Of a DNA stretch of 64,000 bases, positions 26,701 to 40,047 are shown piece by piece. The stretch covers positions 4,799,001 through 4,863,000 of the forward strand of contig JAFFSR010000242.1 of the NCBI GenBank assembly GCA_017163975.1, given 5' to 3'. Numbering within the stretch: position 1 is the first letter of the stretch; each line of letters opens with the position of its first letter. The stretch is from Anastatus disparis (lineage: Eukaryota > Arthropoda > Insecta > Hymenoptera > Eupelmidae). The position numbers and the translations under genes were made by a program. Under the pieces are notes generated by a model, which saw only the letters and a program-made list of their open reading frames with translations, ran no database searches and was not told the origin of the DNA.

Positions 26701-28184
26701 CTCACTCCTTCTCCAGGCCAGAAGCTCTTCCTTTACTGAAGATCCTTATTTATACGGTAGCGTCGCAAACGCGACTAGAGCAAGAGAGAGATACTAACGC
26801 CCCATTGTCCCATTTTGACCCCGAAGGGGTAATCTGCTAGACGCAAATCTAAGGCTTTGATCCTGCGGGCTACCGCGAAAATCTATGACGTCCTTTAATT
26901 TACACACACACACGCATGTTGTTGCTCAGCAATAACAATGTAAAGTGCTTTCTTTAGCTCGGATAGCTCTAGAGCTATGGATCTTTCAGAACATCTTTAA
27001 CGATCTATACATTTGCTTTTATTTTTATGGCGCGCTCAACCGTTATTTCTTACAAGAGTCTGATTTAGTGTTAAAGGCCTAAACATTAATCTTTTTAATC
27101 GATTTTGCTATTTATTCTTTTAATATACACAAAAATTATATAATTATAATAATAGAATCTTTGTAAAATTTTAATCTCATGAATTTTAATAAAAATTATG
27201 CAAATTAAAATCGATCATTTTATTATGAATTAAAATTAATACTTGATAAAAAAAATTCTATATTTGATCTTTATTTAATTTCATTAATTTTCTTTATTTG
27301 TCATACAAGTGTCGCATTAACATGCGCGCATCTTGGACGATTTTGTTCCAGAGTCAATTGTCGTAGAGAGCAGTGACGGGAGCCCGAGGGAATTACCCTC
27401 GATCTACTCATCGAGTATATTCACGAGAATCCGATCGCCTGCTGTCTGATTCGTAAAAACGTCTTGATCGATGACGGAGTAATCGGCACAAACGACGGAA
27501 ATCTAAGTCACATTGATTTGGATTATTGAATTATAAAGTCAAGCTCGATGGATTTGAATTTTTTTATTTCTTTTTGCTTGAAATGTTATTGAGATAAAGA
27601 GATGGCTTTAAATAGAATTATTTTCCCTGAAAAGAATCGAATCAGTTTAAAATAATTATGGTTATAATTTATTATTGTTTATAACCAATATTAATAATAA
27701 TTTTCTTTTATATTAAAAAATAAGCTAAAATAATTTCGAAATTACTTTGATTATAAAAAAAGAGCTATACACAAAACTTTCGAAAACGAAAATTTTTGAA
27801 TTAAGATTCGAAATATGTTCCTTCATTATATACATACTGTTCAATTTAGTTCTCTCGAATTGAGAACAGTCCAAACTCATCACATCGAAAAAAGAGAAAC
27901 GAAAACTTTTGCCATAGTTCGAATGTCAAGCGACGTAGCAAAAAAAAGAAAAAAAGAAAAAATAGTAAGAAGGGTCAGAAAGAGAAAAAGAGGGAGAGAG
28001 AGAGAGCTTGCAATAGTTTGCTGACGAGTTCTCTTTTCTCGCGATTTCAGGATCATTCGAATTCTCGACGCGCTTCGTAAAGTAGTTGAAAACGAAAAGA
28101 AGAAATATAAAGGACAGAAAGTCGACACATACACGTTCTCATCAGAAACAGGACATCAAGAAGATAAGTTAAATATATAGGTAT

Positions 28185-28188
<4 letters not shown>

Positions 28189-28226
<38 letters not shown>
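28189..28226. repeat. (AT)n microsatellite
   Basis: About 19 AT units flanked by GTATACAC and TTGTTATATACAG. Confidence 0.95.
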
Positions 28227-28230
<4 letters not shown>

Positions 28231-31200
28231 ATATACAGTACACGTAGACGACTAGTACTGGCAATCGAGGACTGAATCCTGGGTCAAATATTAACGTCGA
28301 GTCCGATAATTACGAAGTAGATTGTAGAGAAGGGTGTGGTAGTAGTCAAGCATCGAAAGAAGAGAAGGGGGTTAGAGAGAAAGAGAAAGATAGAGCCAAA
28401 AACGATGGTTCGGCAAACGTTGGGTAACTCTGGCTCTCTCTTTCTCTCTGGTAGCTCTCGCGCGCGCGAAAGCAAAGCGATACCATCTCACCCTCTCCAT
28501 AAATATGTCGCAGCGAGCTTAACCCCCTTGCCTATCTCTCTGTACCCAGAACGAACGAACGAAACGCTATATAGCGAGCAAGAGAATATAGTGGTAGGGG
28601 AAGCATTAATGTCAAACCGAGATGGGAGTTATGGCTCCCCCGTCAATTCCCAATGAATTCAACGCTTTCGCCGGAGAGAGAGAGAGAGACCCAAATCGAT
28701 ATAATACGTTTCGAAGGTATAGTATATATATATACTGCAAGCACCACACACAAGCACACAAATTCCAAGCTCCACATTCTCTTATCTAACTTTCTTCTCT
28801 TTCTTTTCTTCCGTGTCTTTTCTAGTTCTTTATACTATATCTTTTTAGGATTCTTCGACAGAAGAAAAAAACACACACACGCACGCACTTATACTTCGAT
28901 AAGAAAGACCATGAGGTGATAGAAAATAAACGCTAGAAAAATAAAAGAAAATCCTAACGCGTGCAAGTACTTCATTGTGGATGAGATTTTTTTTTCTTCT
29001 TTTCGTTTGACTTGACGATAAGAGAATTCGAGAGGGACGAGAAAAAAAAGAACAGCCTTTGATTTTCTCTTACACATCCCTCTATAACGCCACGAATTTA
29101 TTTTTCAAAGCCCTGTTCTTTAATTCCGGAAATTAAAGCGCGGATTTATGAGATCGCAATGGCTCTCTTTCTCTCTCTCAGTTGTCTAATGGCAATAAAA
29201 TATTTTCTCAAAGCGATAAAGAAGTTATTGCCGAGCGCGCGTATACAGAGACTACTTGTACACTTAAAGGGAAAAATTCGAGATACTGAAGTTTTTATGT
29301 GCTATTCTTCTTTCTCTGCTGAATTTATGCAATTATTTTAAATTGTTTATTTGTGTTATTCATTTGCTTGAGTTATGAATACATTATATTATTTTTGAAA
29401 AAAAAAGAATTTAGATTCAACGTGCAAGATAATTTTGAAATTTATGTTGATAATTTAGATGACAGATAAACCTTTTACAAAAAAAATTGTATGTAAGAAA
29501 TCAGCCATATTTATACTATTTTAATAACAATTATGACTTAAAAATTAATTTTCATGAATAAACAATTAAATTAAAAAAATGTGATTTTTAAGCCCTATGA
29601 TTAAAATAAATTTAGAAGATGTAAAAAAGTTATTTATATTGATGAATCAGTAACAAAGTTCATTTCATTAGCCAAGAAAAGTCCGTGACCTAGGCGCAAA
29701 TACAGCAAATGCCAAGAAGAAGCTCTAAAGCATTTTAGCCGCAAGTTTCCTCCTTTCCTAGTACACATAAGGGAGCCCCAGCGCTTTGGAAAACTAGTCG
29801 CAATTTGCCGTTACATAATCCACGGCTATAAATTTTAGCCTCACTGACGTGTATATAGCTGGAGCGCAACGCGGAGCTAGCGAGCACTCACGCGACGTCG
29901 AGCTATGTCAAGAGGAATCACGCGACATTCAAAGCCAAAAAGGGCTACTTTTATGTATCTCTTTCTCTTCTGTTGCGATTTCTCCCTTTAACAAAGACAA
30001 AGGATTCACGGTAGTATATACAAAATACGTGGGCTCCCCGAAACAGCTGAACAAGTCAAGGAAGGATTTTAAGCTAACTTTGCGGAGTATATATACATAG
30101 ACGAAGGTGATACAAATAACACAATCAGTATGCAGGCTTTTCATGCATATTTCAGAGAATATGCAGACTCGACGACGAGGAGATGATGAAGGAGATTATG
30201 TTTATGAACACATTGCGGACAGAATCTAAAATTGAGAAATAGGACGAGGAATATGATTGACATTTTGTGAAAGTATCACAGATGTAACAAAATTTATCTA
30301 ATAAATTACTAATTCTAAATTATTATGAATGTTTATTTAAGTACATTTAATAATCATGCTTACATCTAAAAAATAAAAAAAAGCTAAATATTTTTTCATA
30401 TTATTACTATGATTAAAGTTAATCCAATTTTAATATTAAACGCAATAAAAATAAAAGAAGCCAGAATATGAAATAAATGATTATATTTACAGTGAATACT
30501 TTATTTATTTAGACATGAATTGAGCTACGAGTCGTAGAAAAGAATCTTATTTCTAGAATATTTATTTCTTGATTGTGAGTCAATTAATATGATCAATAAA
30601 ATAAATAAATGCAAACGACAAAGGAAAGCGAAATACAAGGAAAAGGAAGAGAAAGGGCATAGGAAGAAAGATAATACCCATAGCGATGTTGAACGAATCG
30701 AGAGCTTTACAATATATATATATACATATATATATAAAGAGAGAAAGATAAAGATATGAATAAAGGGTAAGGTGATAAAGGTGGTGGTGGATGGGTGGCT
30801 ATGATGTCAGAAATTCGGTGGTATCAGAGAGCCACTAAGAAGGGTTTATGACGGCGGGAGCCTTCGGATCCTTGAATCCCCATCAAACCACATACACATA
30901 CACACTTTCTCTTCCTCTCTCTCTCTCTTGAATATCGAAGCTATACATGCAAGGATTGAGAACTGAGGGATGAAAGGACCACGCGCTTATATATATAGAA
31001 GAGTAAAATCGCGAGCAAGTCGAAAGAGCTCAAGCATCGAATTCAGGAAGAGGAGAAACTGCGGAGAGACCTCTTAACTCCTGCAAACTCATTACAATAA
31101 ATCAAGCTTTGTTCTTCGACCTACGCCTAGGAGAAATCGTGTGTTTGTGCCAAAAGGGTGAGGTTCGAATTTCTACGAGTGTTAAACCCTTTCGAGGAAG

Positions 31201-33998
31201 AGACGAGACACTCTCTGCAAAGCTCGTAATTGTTGGTTACCCTTATACTTGGGATTCTTATTCTTTGGAGCTTTGATTTTTTTCTTGGCTTTTTTTATCC
31301 AATGATTTTTCAGAGCTAAGCAAACGAATCAACTATAGAAGATGTCATTATGTATTAAAGGCTTTGCCATAATTGTAGGTAAATATTGTTATGGTATTAG
31401 CGTGTTATCAAAGAAGTTTTTCGGAAAATTCGAATGTTATATAAGGCAAAATGAATTGATATTTTGATAAATGATAAATTTTTAATCAAAATAATACAGT
31501 GTCTAAAGCAGGTAAAAATAAATGTATAATAATTCAATAACATTTACAATTTTCAATAAATATGGATAGATTTATTGATAATATTTAATCATTATATTTA
31601 TTACATGAGCGATAATGCTCCGTAAACTTTTTGATGTTTTATCCTCACAAAATCATTATTTGAAAGAAAAAAAAACATAACAACAACTTTTAAAAAAATG
31701 GCAAATAAAAAACCAAAATAATACACGTTTTCACCTATAAAGGAGGGTGTATAAAATTTTTTTCTTGCTTTTCATTATCTCTGACCTGTTTGAAAAAATG
31801 GTGCTACAGCAGCAGCACTGACGACGACTCGTATTCCCTTTCCCCGATATCGCGGCTAACCTAAAATTGTTTCGACCATAAAAGTTTCAAGCCAGGATGA
31901 ATTCACCCTCCATCTAACACCCCATCCTTGAAAAAAAAAGCCACGTGTGTATATGTTACGAAACGAATGAAGTGACCGCTGTTAGAAAAAGAAAAAGATA
32001 AAAAAAAAGAAAACAAACAAACGCAGAACATAGCAAAACGCAAGAGAAAAGGAAAAATAGAGAGAGAACCGAAAAAAAAAGAAAGATAGAAATAGAAAGA
32101 TCGTCGCGGTTCGCGTTTAGTTGTGGAAAAAGAGAGAAAGATAGAAGGAAAAAAAGAAGGAGAGAAGAGTGAAGCGAGTCCGTAATCGCTGGGTGATTTA
32201 CACCGGACGCTTAATCCTGGGGCCGCTTCGCTCTCTGCGTGAACGCTCTCTCTTCTCTCTCTCTCTTGCTGCTGATTTACGCGACTGACAATAAAGGCCG
32301 GAAGCACTTTTCGGTCCTGGCAACGAGTTTTTGTGACGCCTCTTTCCTTCTTTTCTATGCCCCTCTCTTTCTTTCTTTCTTTTTTTTTTACCAGAGGCCA
32401 CGCGAAGGGGAAATCGCGACGTTTCTCTTTTCTTCTCTTTTCTGTGTTCTAGTATATAGAATAGAGGGATGTTGGAGAAAAGAAGAAAGAGAGAGTAAAG
32501 CTTTAAGGTAGTTGTGGGAGGGAGGGAGGATTTGGTAGAGAAAAGAAACGAAGAGAGGCGTAAAGGGGAGTTAAAATTTATCTCGCGCAGCCGAATTTCT
32601 TTTTTCGCGGCAGAGAGAAAAGAGAGCGTGACGTATACAGCTTGAAGAATTATCGCGTGACGGAGAAAAGAGAGCCAGAGAGACTTGAGCGCAAAAGCTC
32701 GCTGCTAAAGTTTTTTCGCGAAAAAAAATAAGAGAAAGCAAGAAAGAGAGAAAAAAAAGTCAATAAAAGAGAAAGTGAAGTGAACTTCCGAAAAGTAACT
32801 TTTTTTTGCTTCAGGATTAAAGATGTTAACATTATAACGAAATAAGCACAAGTAAATTTGGCGCGAGGTCGCGATTAAATTTTTTTGTTATTCTACAACT
32901 TTTTATAAATTATTCAATTTTATTCATACAATTTATGTAATGTGTTCTTATAATTTTCTTATTAAAATAATTTTTGCTATTGTCAAAGATGAAATGTTTC
33001 TAAATAAAAATAAAAATAGTTAAAAATAATTATTTTAAAAAATTTTTGTAAAATAATTTAATTTTCAGAAAAATCCTTTTTATTTGCAAAAACACATTCA
33101 CTTTAGATCAGATATACATTTTTTGATAAATACATCCATCTCAAAAATTAAAATAAATGATACATTTATGAAGAAAGACATAAACACGACGATATTAATG
33201 CCATACTTAATAATACATTGTGAAAAAAAGTTGAAATATAAATCTTCTAATTACTAAAATTAATATTATAATCAATAAATATATATCATGTAATAAATAA
33301 ATTGTAAAGCAGTGTAGAAGATTAGTATCATAAAGTTTGGAATTAATGTTAAGAAACTTAACGTGACAATAATTTACGTAAATTATAGAACTACTTAAAA
33401 TTCTTTAGTAGTTTTATATACGGATAAACTTTATTAAAGTAATTAAATAATCTAAACAAATTACAACGTATATACACTCAAGATAGAAAGAGAGAGAGTG
33501 GTTTGACGGTAATTATAGACTCGTAAAAAAAGGATTCTATTTTTAAATAGGATAAAAAATTTTTTAATACATAAATTACTCTCTCGTAACATATGTCCCT
33601 TGATATCAGGCACAAAGTGTATATACAAAGTTGCTGCTAATGTAAAATGTTCCCAGAAAATACAACATTCCAGCTTCTTTATCATGTGTAATATTTTGCC
33701 TTTTTGTAAAAACCCTTTATATATATGTTTCTTAAGGCAGAAGAAATTCCATTTAACAAACTGGGAGAAAAGCCCCTTCTCTCATATAAAATAGATTCAA
33801 GAACTTCAAACCGCAGCTAGAAATAAAAAAAAGAGAGGCAAAAAGAAAAGAAGAAAAAAAAAGATCCAAACCAATGAAAAGCCACTCAGTCTCACTTGAG
33901 TTTATAAAGCTGAAGACAGACCAAGTAATGCAGGGATTTGTCGGCACTGGGAGATACAGAGACGAGATATCCAAGCAGATGCCTACATTCAACAAACG

Positions 33999-34022
33999 GG
34001 CTGCTGCTGCTGCTGCTGCTCT
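33999..34022. repeat. (GCT)n trinucleotide repeat
   Basis: About seven GCT units; in no convincing reading frame. Confidence 0.85.
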
Positions 34023-34225
34023 TGCTCCTCTCCAGAAGCGTCGACATTGACTAATGACGGCGAACCGACACCCGAGTCTCACTGTCTACCTACTATACTA
34101 TATGTATATCCACTATATATATATACATGTATATGAGTGTATATGTAATGTACATGTATATGTAAAAGCATGAGAGAAAGTATATATAACATAGCTATAT
34201 GGACTCGAAAGAGAAAGGAAGAAGA

Positions 34226-34248
34226 GAGCGAGAGAGAGAGAGAGAGAA
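34226..34248. repeat. (GA)n microsatellite
   Basis: About ten GA units inside a purine-rich tract. Confidence 0.9.
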
Positions 34249-36144
34249 AATTGAACCCAAGTTCACGCGACCTGTTGCACCCCCTATAGCGCTTTACTAC
34301 TCTCTACCCGCCCCGTTTAACCTATAGCCTGTGCGCCACCACTGCTGGCCAAACACGGGTTTAAACCTTGCCTTATCGCGTTATCGAAACGCTTGCATTT
34401 CGTCGCTTCCTCTCTCTTTCTCTCTGTTTCTCTATTTTTTTTTCCTCTCTACCTCTCGATGCTCTTTTTTTTTGTCGAATACCGCGCGCACTGGCTTTTT
34501 TTTTCCCGTTCACTAGGTCGCTTCAAGCGAAAAGCGGCGTCATGCAGAGATTGCCGTAATCCGTTTGAACGAGTGATTCGACAGCTTGGTTGAGCTCTTT
34601 TTTCTCTATGTCTTTTTATCTCCTGTGGAAGGGTGAATTAGAGCTGGATCAAATTACTCTATTTTTTTTTAAAGTTTTATATAAAACTATTAAAATTTAA
34701 TGAATATTGTTAGATTTAACTTTTTTAAAATAAAAGCACGATTACAAATATTTTTAAGTTAATTATTATTTAACGTTTTCAAAATATTTAGTTTATAAAT
34801 AATTATTTATTTGTTTATGTTCTATACATTAATACTGAGTTCAGCATCACAAATCAGCTGTTTTCGCATTTGTCTTTATATATTTGCATTATACATTTTT
34901 AATTAATTCTTAATTTAGATTGAATATTGAAGTTAAAAGTCAATTTATCAAATGAATGAGTACATTATTAGCACAATATATATGGAATTTAATGTAAATA
35001 TGGTGAGAGCAACTTTGCAATTTGGCATTAATACCAAATCTTATAGATTTTACAAAGCTATTGTTTATAATAATAATAATTACCTTCACAAAATTATTAA
35101 AAAAAATCATAAAACTATATATGACATTTGTTTAAAATAATCAGTATATACTTTATAATTATGCAATTTTCAAACAAGTTATTCCAGATGATTTAGTCTA
35201 AAAATATATGTGTTGAGAACGGAAGCTTTTGGTTCAAGAAAAGTTTACTAAAAACTCAATTTTAACATTTATGAAATTACGAAACAAAAATTATTCAATA
35301 ATAAATAATTAATGATTAGTAAGGCTAAATAAGGATTGGTAAAGCAATTTTTCCACAAGAAAATTAGTTATTCTATAAACGCAAATAATATTTTATGACA
35401 GGAATAAATATTTAATAAATTTATTTACAAATAGTCTAATTTTTTTGTAAAATCATAAATAATTCTATAAAAATTTAGATTAATTTATTTCTTCATATTT
35501 GTCAAAGAAATTGTTTTCAACAAAAAATAATTGTGTTTGAAAAATTAATTAATAATTTCTTAATCAATCGATATGTTTAATATAAATCAATTTAATTTAT
35601 TCATAAAATTAATTTTTGAGTTAAAAAGAAATTTGTATCAAAAAAATAAATACATATGAAAAATCAAAGAAGAAATAATACTAAAAGAAATTCAATGGTT
35701 GCGTTAGATTTCAAACTTTGGCGGTAAAAACTAAAAACACATATATGAGTATTAGATCAGAACTACTATGCGTAATGATGGATACACAAAACGCTCATCT
35801 CCCTCTATACAGCTTAGAATGAATTAAGTTAACGATTGGAAATCAAGTAAATTTTAAAAATGTTAATTTGTTACTTTAAAGTATACACTTATACTTAATA
35901 ACTAAAAAACACCACTCAATTTATTTTTTACATTACAAATGTAAAGAGATAAAAAGTTAAAAAGAGATAAAAGAAGATAAAGCAAATACAAATGATTTTT
36001 ATGTGAACGTGTCTTTACTATTCAAACTTGGAGCGGAGCGGTGTACAGTGCGTGCTATACCAAATCATACTAATGCTAAAATTAGACCAGAACTACAGAC
36101 CGCCGACGATGTATATATAATAATAGAATCCAATCTAACGTATA

Positions 36145-36180
36145 ATACATTGGTATGACATTTCTTTCATACCAATGTAT
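36145..36180. repeat. Perfect 14-bp inverted repeat upstream of UGT copy 1
   Basis: ATACATTGGTATGA (36145-36158) and its exact reverse complement (36167-36180) flank an 8-nt spacer, directly before the TATA-like element at 36184. The equivalent place before UGT copy 2 holds a different sequence. It could be a protein-binding palindrome or a small insertion. Confidence 0.6.
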
Positions 36181-36181
36181 C

Positions 36182-36499
36182 AGTATAAATATAGAAGATT
36201 TCATATATATGTGTTTATTAACATTAATTGTTCTTAACAGTGTAACTATCGAAAGTTTGTAGTTTCTTATCTAAAGCCCGAAGTTTTTATCACAGAGTTT
36301 CTGAAGGTCACGTATACAGTTCCATGTGCTTTGAAGTTAGTCGTGTCTAGACCGTCTTAGAGTGTATTACGTTAAATCTTCCTAGGATGACTACATTTAT
36401 TAATAGTTGATGGAATATTAAATTTTTTCAATTTTTCTTTAAAATTATTTTATTTTTAGTTTATCAGTGAATTCATAAAAAAAGTTTTAGTTCAAAATC
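36182..36499 (+). promoter_or_regulatory. Promoter / 5' leader region of UGT copy 1
   Basis: Holds TATAAATATAG at 36184 and a block (36213-36345) conserved upstream of UGT copy 2. A pyrimidine-rich tract ending TTTTTAG at 36459 looks like an acceptor 40 nt before the ATG; copy 2 has the same arrangement with AG at 40427. This suggests a spliced 5' UTR whose donor I could not fix. Conservation of the block between copies is seen; promoter function is inferred. Confidence 0.45.
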
Positions 36500-38953
36500 A
36501 TGAGTACTATACGTAATATAATTTTTTTATTATTCATCACTTCGTACGTGACTATCAGTGAAAATTATAGAATTTTAGGAGTTTTTCCTTACAATGGAAA
36601 AAGTCATAATGTGATGTTCAATGCTCTTATGAAAGGTTTGGCAAAACGAGGTCATCAAGTTGATCATGTAACGCATTGGCCTCTCAAAAATGTATCACCA
36701 AATTACAAAGTTATAATAAATCTAAATGGAACTTTAAAAGACGTTATAAATAGTTTTACCATTGATTTTATAAAAACCAATGGTAGTAATGCCGCGTATC
36801 TTGCCGGTGAAGTGTACGGCAATAAAGTGTGCGAATTAATGGGTTTAGAAGAAATGCAGAAATTAATAAAAAATCCTCCTAATAATCCGCCGTATGATGT
36901 TGTTATTACTGAAGTGAGTATATATTTGCGTTTAAATTATAAGCTGTGAACATTTTTTACAAATTTCATATATTTAATTATATAATTTAATCCATAAAAA
37001 AATCCATATAAATTACGTAAATATTCTTTTTATATAATATATTAAAAACGATAGTCAGAAAATATTAAAAAGTCATGCTTTATTTCGGTTTATTGCGTAA
37101 TATTTATCAAGCCGCAACAGTAATCTGTAAAGAGCGAGAGTGTAATGAACTTACCAGATTTTACAAATCGCCAAGTCAGCGTTGAATGAGTAAACACTTT
37201 TAGCTTAGAGAAGAGTTAATGACATTGGAATAAAAGTATCCTAATTTCCACGCACTTTGTTTACGCTTTGAAATTTCGCGCGCAAAAATTTGAGTCTTTA
37301 GAGTTTTGACAGTTAAACTGACTTAGGAAGATCCTTTTTTATTAATTTAAAAAATTTTTATCAGGTATTTGGTGCCCATTGCTTCGCTGGTTTGGGATAC
37401 ATTCTAAAAGTGCCTGTTATCGCTGCTTCTTCAGCATTGGAATATCCATGGGTCAGCGATTACATTGGGAACAACGATAACCTGGCTCTCGTACCTAATG
37501 TCTTAATGACAAATTTTGAAAGAACAAATTTTTGGCATAGATTAGTAAATGTGATTTCTTACTTCTGTTCGAAAAATGAGTTTCATAGATTAACAGACGA
37601 TACTCAAACAGCTTTAATGAGAAAATATTTAAGTCCGGATATACCAAATATACGAGAAGTTGAGCGAAATATTGCTCTAACATTAGTTAATTCTCATCCG
37701 GTAATGACTGGTGCTAAACCCGTTATTGGATCATTAGTTGAAGTTGGTGGTTTACATGTCGAAGAAGCTGACTTAAGTCTTCCTTCGGTAAGCATACTCA
37801 ATTATTTATTTTTATTCATGAGGAATCCCCGAAGACAATTAAGTTGAAAAAAAAATAATTTGTGGAAGGAGTTTAATATGAACTACAAATGACATAAATA
37901 TTTGTTTTACAGGAATTAAGAAAATGGTTAGACGAAAGTGTTGATGGTGTAGTTTATTTTTCATTTGGCTCTTTAGTATTGATTGAATCCTTTCATGAAG
38001 ATGAAATAAAAGCTTTTTATAATTCATTCTCGAAGATTTCTCCTATGAGAGTATTAATGAGAGTTTTCAATGCAGAAAAATTACCTCCTGGGTTACCAAA
38101 GAATGTTTTGACATTGTCATGGATACCTCAACAAGCTGTGTTAGGTATTGTAAATATGATATATATCAACATAAATAACTAGATGACAAAATGTATGGAA
38201 TAGTATTGATTTTTATTATTATAAAAAATATATCTTATCTATATTTTGTAGTTAAAAAGTGGCAAGATTTTTTTATAATATATATATATTTACCTATACA
38301 AGAAATTTTTTTCTAATTAAAATTTTAAAAATAAGAAATTTATAAAAATCTATTTGGGATATTTATTTTTAGCTCATAAAAATGTACGAGTTTTCATCAC
38401 ACACGGTGGATTGATGGGCAGTCAAGAAGCATTGTATTATGGAGTACCAATTATAGGTATACCATTATTTGCGGATCAACCATTCAATGTCAATAACTTC
38501 GTTAAAAAAAATATGGGACTTAGAATGGATGTAAATAATATTACGACTGAATCTTTAGATGAAGCTTTGAATGAAATAAGAAAACCAAAGTACAGGTAAA
38601 ATTAAACATTGATTCTTTGTTTATTCAATGCAAACATTTATTGTGTCACTTTTCATTTAATTTATTTACTTTTTTGCAGGGAAAATGCACAGTTATATTC
38701 GAGATTATTCAAAGACAGACCATTGAGTGCAGTAAATACTGCGATATTTTGGACAGAGTACATTATTCGAAATGGACCAATTGCATTGAGGTCATCTGCC
38801 TTTGAACTCTATTGGTGGCAATTAGCTTTGCTTGATGTGTATGGATTCTTATTCCTCTCTCTATTCTTATTTTTAATGTCAATTTATTATATAAGTAAAA
38901 TGTTATATAAAATATTCTTTAGTGGAAAATCTAAAAAAACGAAAGTTCAATAA
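36500..38953 (+). CDS. UDP-glycosyltransferase (insect UGT), tandem copy 1, five exons
   Basis: Exons: 36500-36913, 37365-37787, 37913-38144, 38373-38595, 38680-38953; introns all GT-AG, phases 0, 0, 1, 2. The joined frame is 1566 nt with no internal stop, giving 521 aa, normal for the family. Family role: transfers a sugar from a UDP-sugar to small lipophilic acceptors in the ER lumen. Seen: hydrophobic signal peptide (about residues 1-20); His36 in FPYNGKSH, where the catalytic base lies; acceptor-binding N-terminal half (exons 1-2); the UGT signature from FITHGG to PLFADQ at about residues 364-392; a transmembrane segment at about 480-503; a short lysine-rich tail ending KTKVQ, which fits a KxKxx ER-retrieval signal. 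Glu138 aligns by eye with the acid of the catalytic dyad. NGT is a possible glycosylation site. The start is the first ATG, directly before the signal peptide and conserved in copy 2. Likely functional; substrate unknown. Confidence 0.95.
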
Positions 38954-39031
38954 TTGCAAGTGATAGAAAGAATTGTTTTTTATATTTTTTAATAAGCAGC
39001 GCAAATTAAGTAAACTTATTATTTTTTTATA

Positions 39032-39037
39032 AATAAA
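39032..39037 (+). terminator. Poly(A) signal of UGT copy 1
   Basis: AATAAA about 80 nt after the stop at 38953, in AT-rich 3' UTR shared with copy 2. Confidence 0.5.
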
Positions 39038-40047
39038 ATTCTTACATTAAACACTTGTTAATTTATTTAAGAAATAGTGCCTAGATACATATTTCCATTA
39101 ATTATCTATACTTGGTATTTGTTAAAGTAAAAATATCAGATTAAGTAAATCACGTCCTTATCTTTTAATAATCTCAGTTAGTTTATCAAAACAATACGTT
39201 ACATATTTTAAATAAATATCTATACATATTACTTCTTAATGAATCGTCTCATTGTACTATCTCAAATATTGTAGTCATTCCTTTTTCTATATTCAAAGTC
39301 TAAATGTAAACTGATGAAATTGATAAATATATAAAATAGTCATGTAATTTATTCCAATATAATTTATGAATTAATTTTATTTAAAATCTTTTATCAATCA
39401 CAAAATGTATCTTGATGATTGAAGATAAAGCTATCACGATGAATAATTATTAATTCTGACAAATAGTATTGACATACTAGATGATTTCAACTAAAAATAT
39501 AGTTGAGAAAAGAACCATTGAGTAGAAGAAAAGTGAATTAAAAACTCAATTTCAATATTTATAAAATCATGCAACATAAAATTAAGCAGCTACAAGAAAA
39601 TAATAAGTAAGAATAAGGGTTGGTAAAGTTATTTTTTATACAAAAAAATTTATAATTTCAAACATATAAATAATTTTTTATCAAAAACATAAATATTTAA
39701 TAAATTTATTCATCAATAATTTAATTTTATAGTATAAAAAAATTAATTGATTTTAATTTTTTTATTGTTTATTAATAATATTAATAAACAATTAATTATA
39801 TATTGTTCATTATATAATTGCTTTACATAAAAATAATTGTGTTTAAAAAAAATAATTATTTTTTTTTTTAATAATGAATTTTTTTAATTTAAAATTAATC
39901 TTATTTATTAATCAAATTAATTTTTGACTTAAAAAAAAATAGTGTAAAAAAATGATTATAAGCATTTCAGTGGTTGCGCTAGATTACAAACTTTTTCGTC
40001 AAATATATAATTAATTATAAACATAAAATGTATATGATGCTAAATAC

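Larger units (their letters stand above)
23746..35185. other. No gene recognised; microsatellite-rich DNA
   Basis: Purine/pyrimidine tracts dominate 23.9-25.1, 26.3-26.8, 27.9-28.1, 28.3-28.9, 31.9-32.8 and 33.8-34.5 kb; AT-rich blocks fill 25.6-26.0, 27.1-27.3, 29.4-29.6, 30.3-30.6, 31.4-31.7, 32.8-33.5 and 34.6-35.2 kb. CAG/CAA repeats lie at about 24300-24325. A GC-richer island with a 50-codon open stretch lies at 27377-27526. Frames of 80-134 codons are low-complexity tract translations. Confidence 0.55.
35186..39477 (+). repeat. Tandem duplication, unit A (contains UGT copy 1)
   Basis: Upstream flank, all exons and introns, 3' UTR and downstream flank are recognisably homologous to 39478-43270. 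The unit begins at an AGATGATTT that recurs at 39479, the apparent junction. Between the downstream end of unit A (a match to about 43200-43260) and the start of unit B there is no unique spacer. Unit A is about 500 nt longer than unit B, through indels in flanks and intron 1. Confidence 0.8.

Noticed and set aside
31903..32307. 134-codon minus-strand frame
   Set aside because: Follows AAAGA/GAGA tracts; rich in FSLSF words only.
36500..36949. UGT copy 1 as a truncated 149-aa protein
   Set aside because: The last 11 codons lie beyond a strong GTGAGT donor, and joining to the exon at 37365 keeps frame and family alignment.
37495..37683. Antisense frames opposite UGT exon 2 (also 41347-41535)
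   Set aside because: Shadows of the coding strand; no start or splice context.
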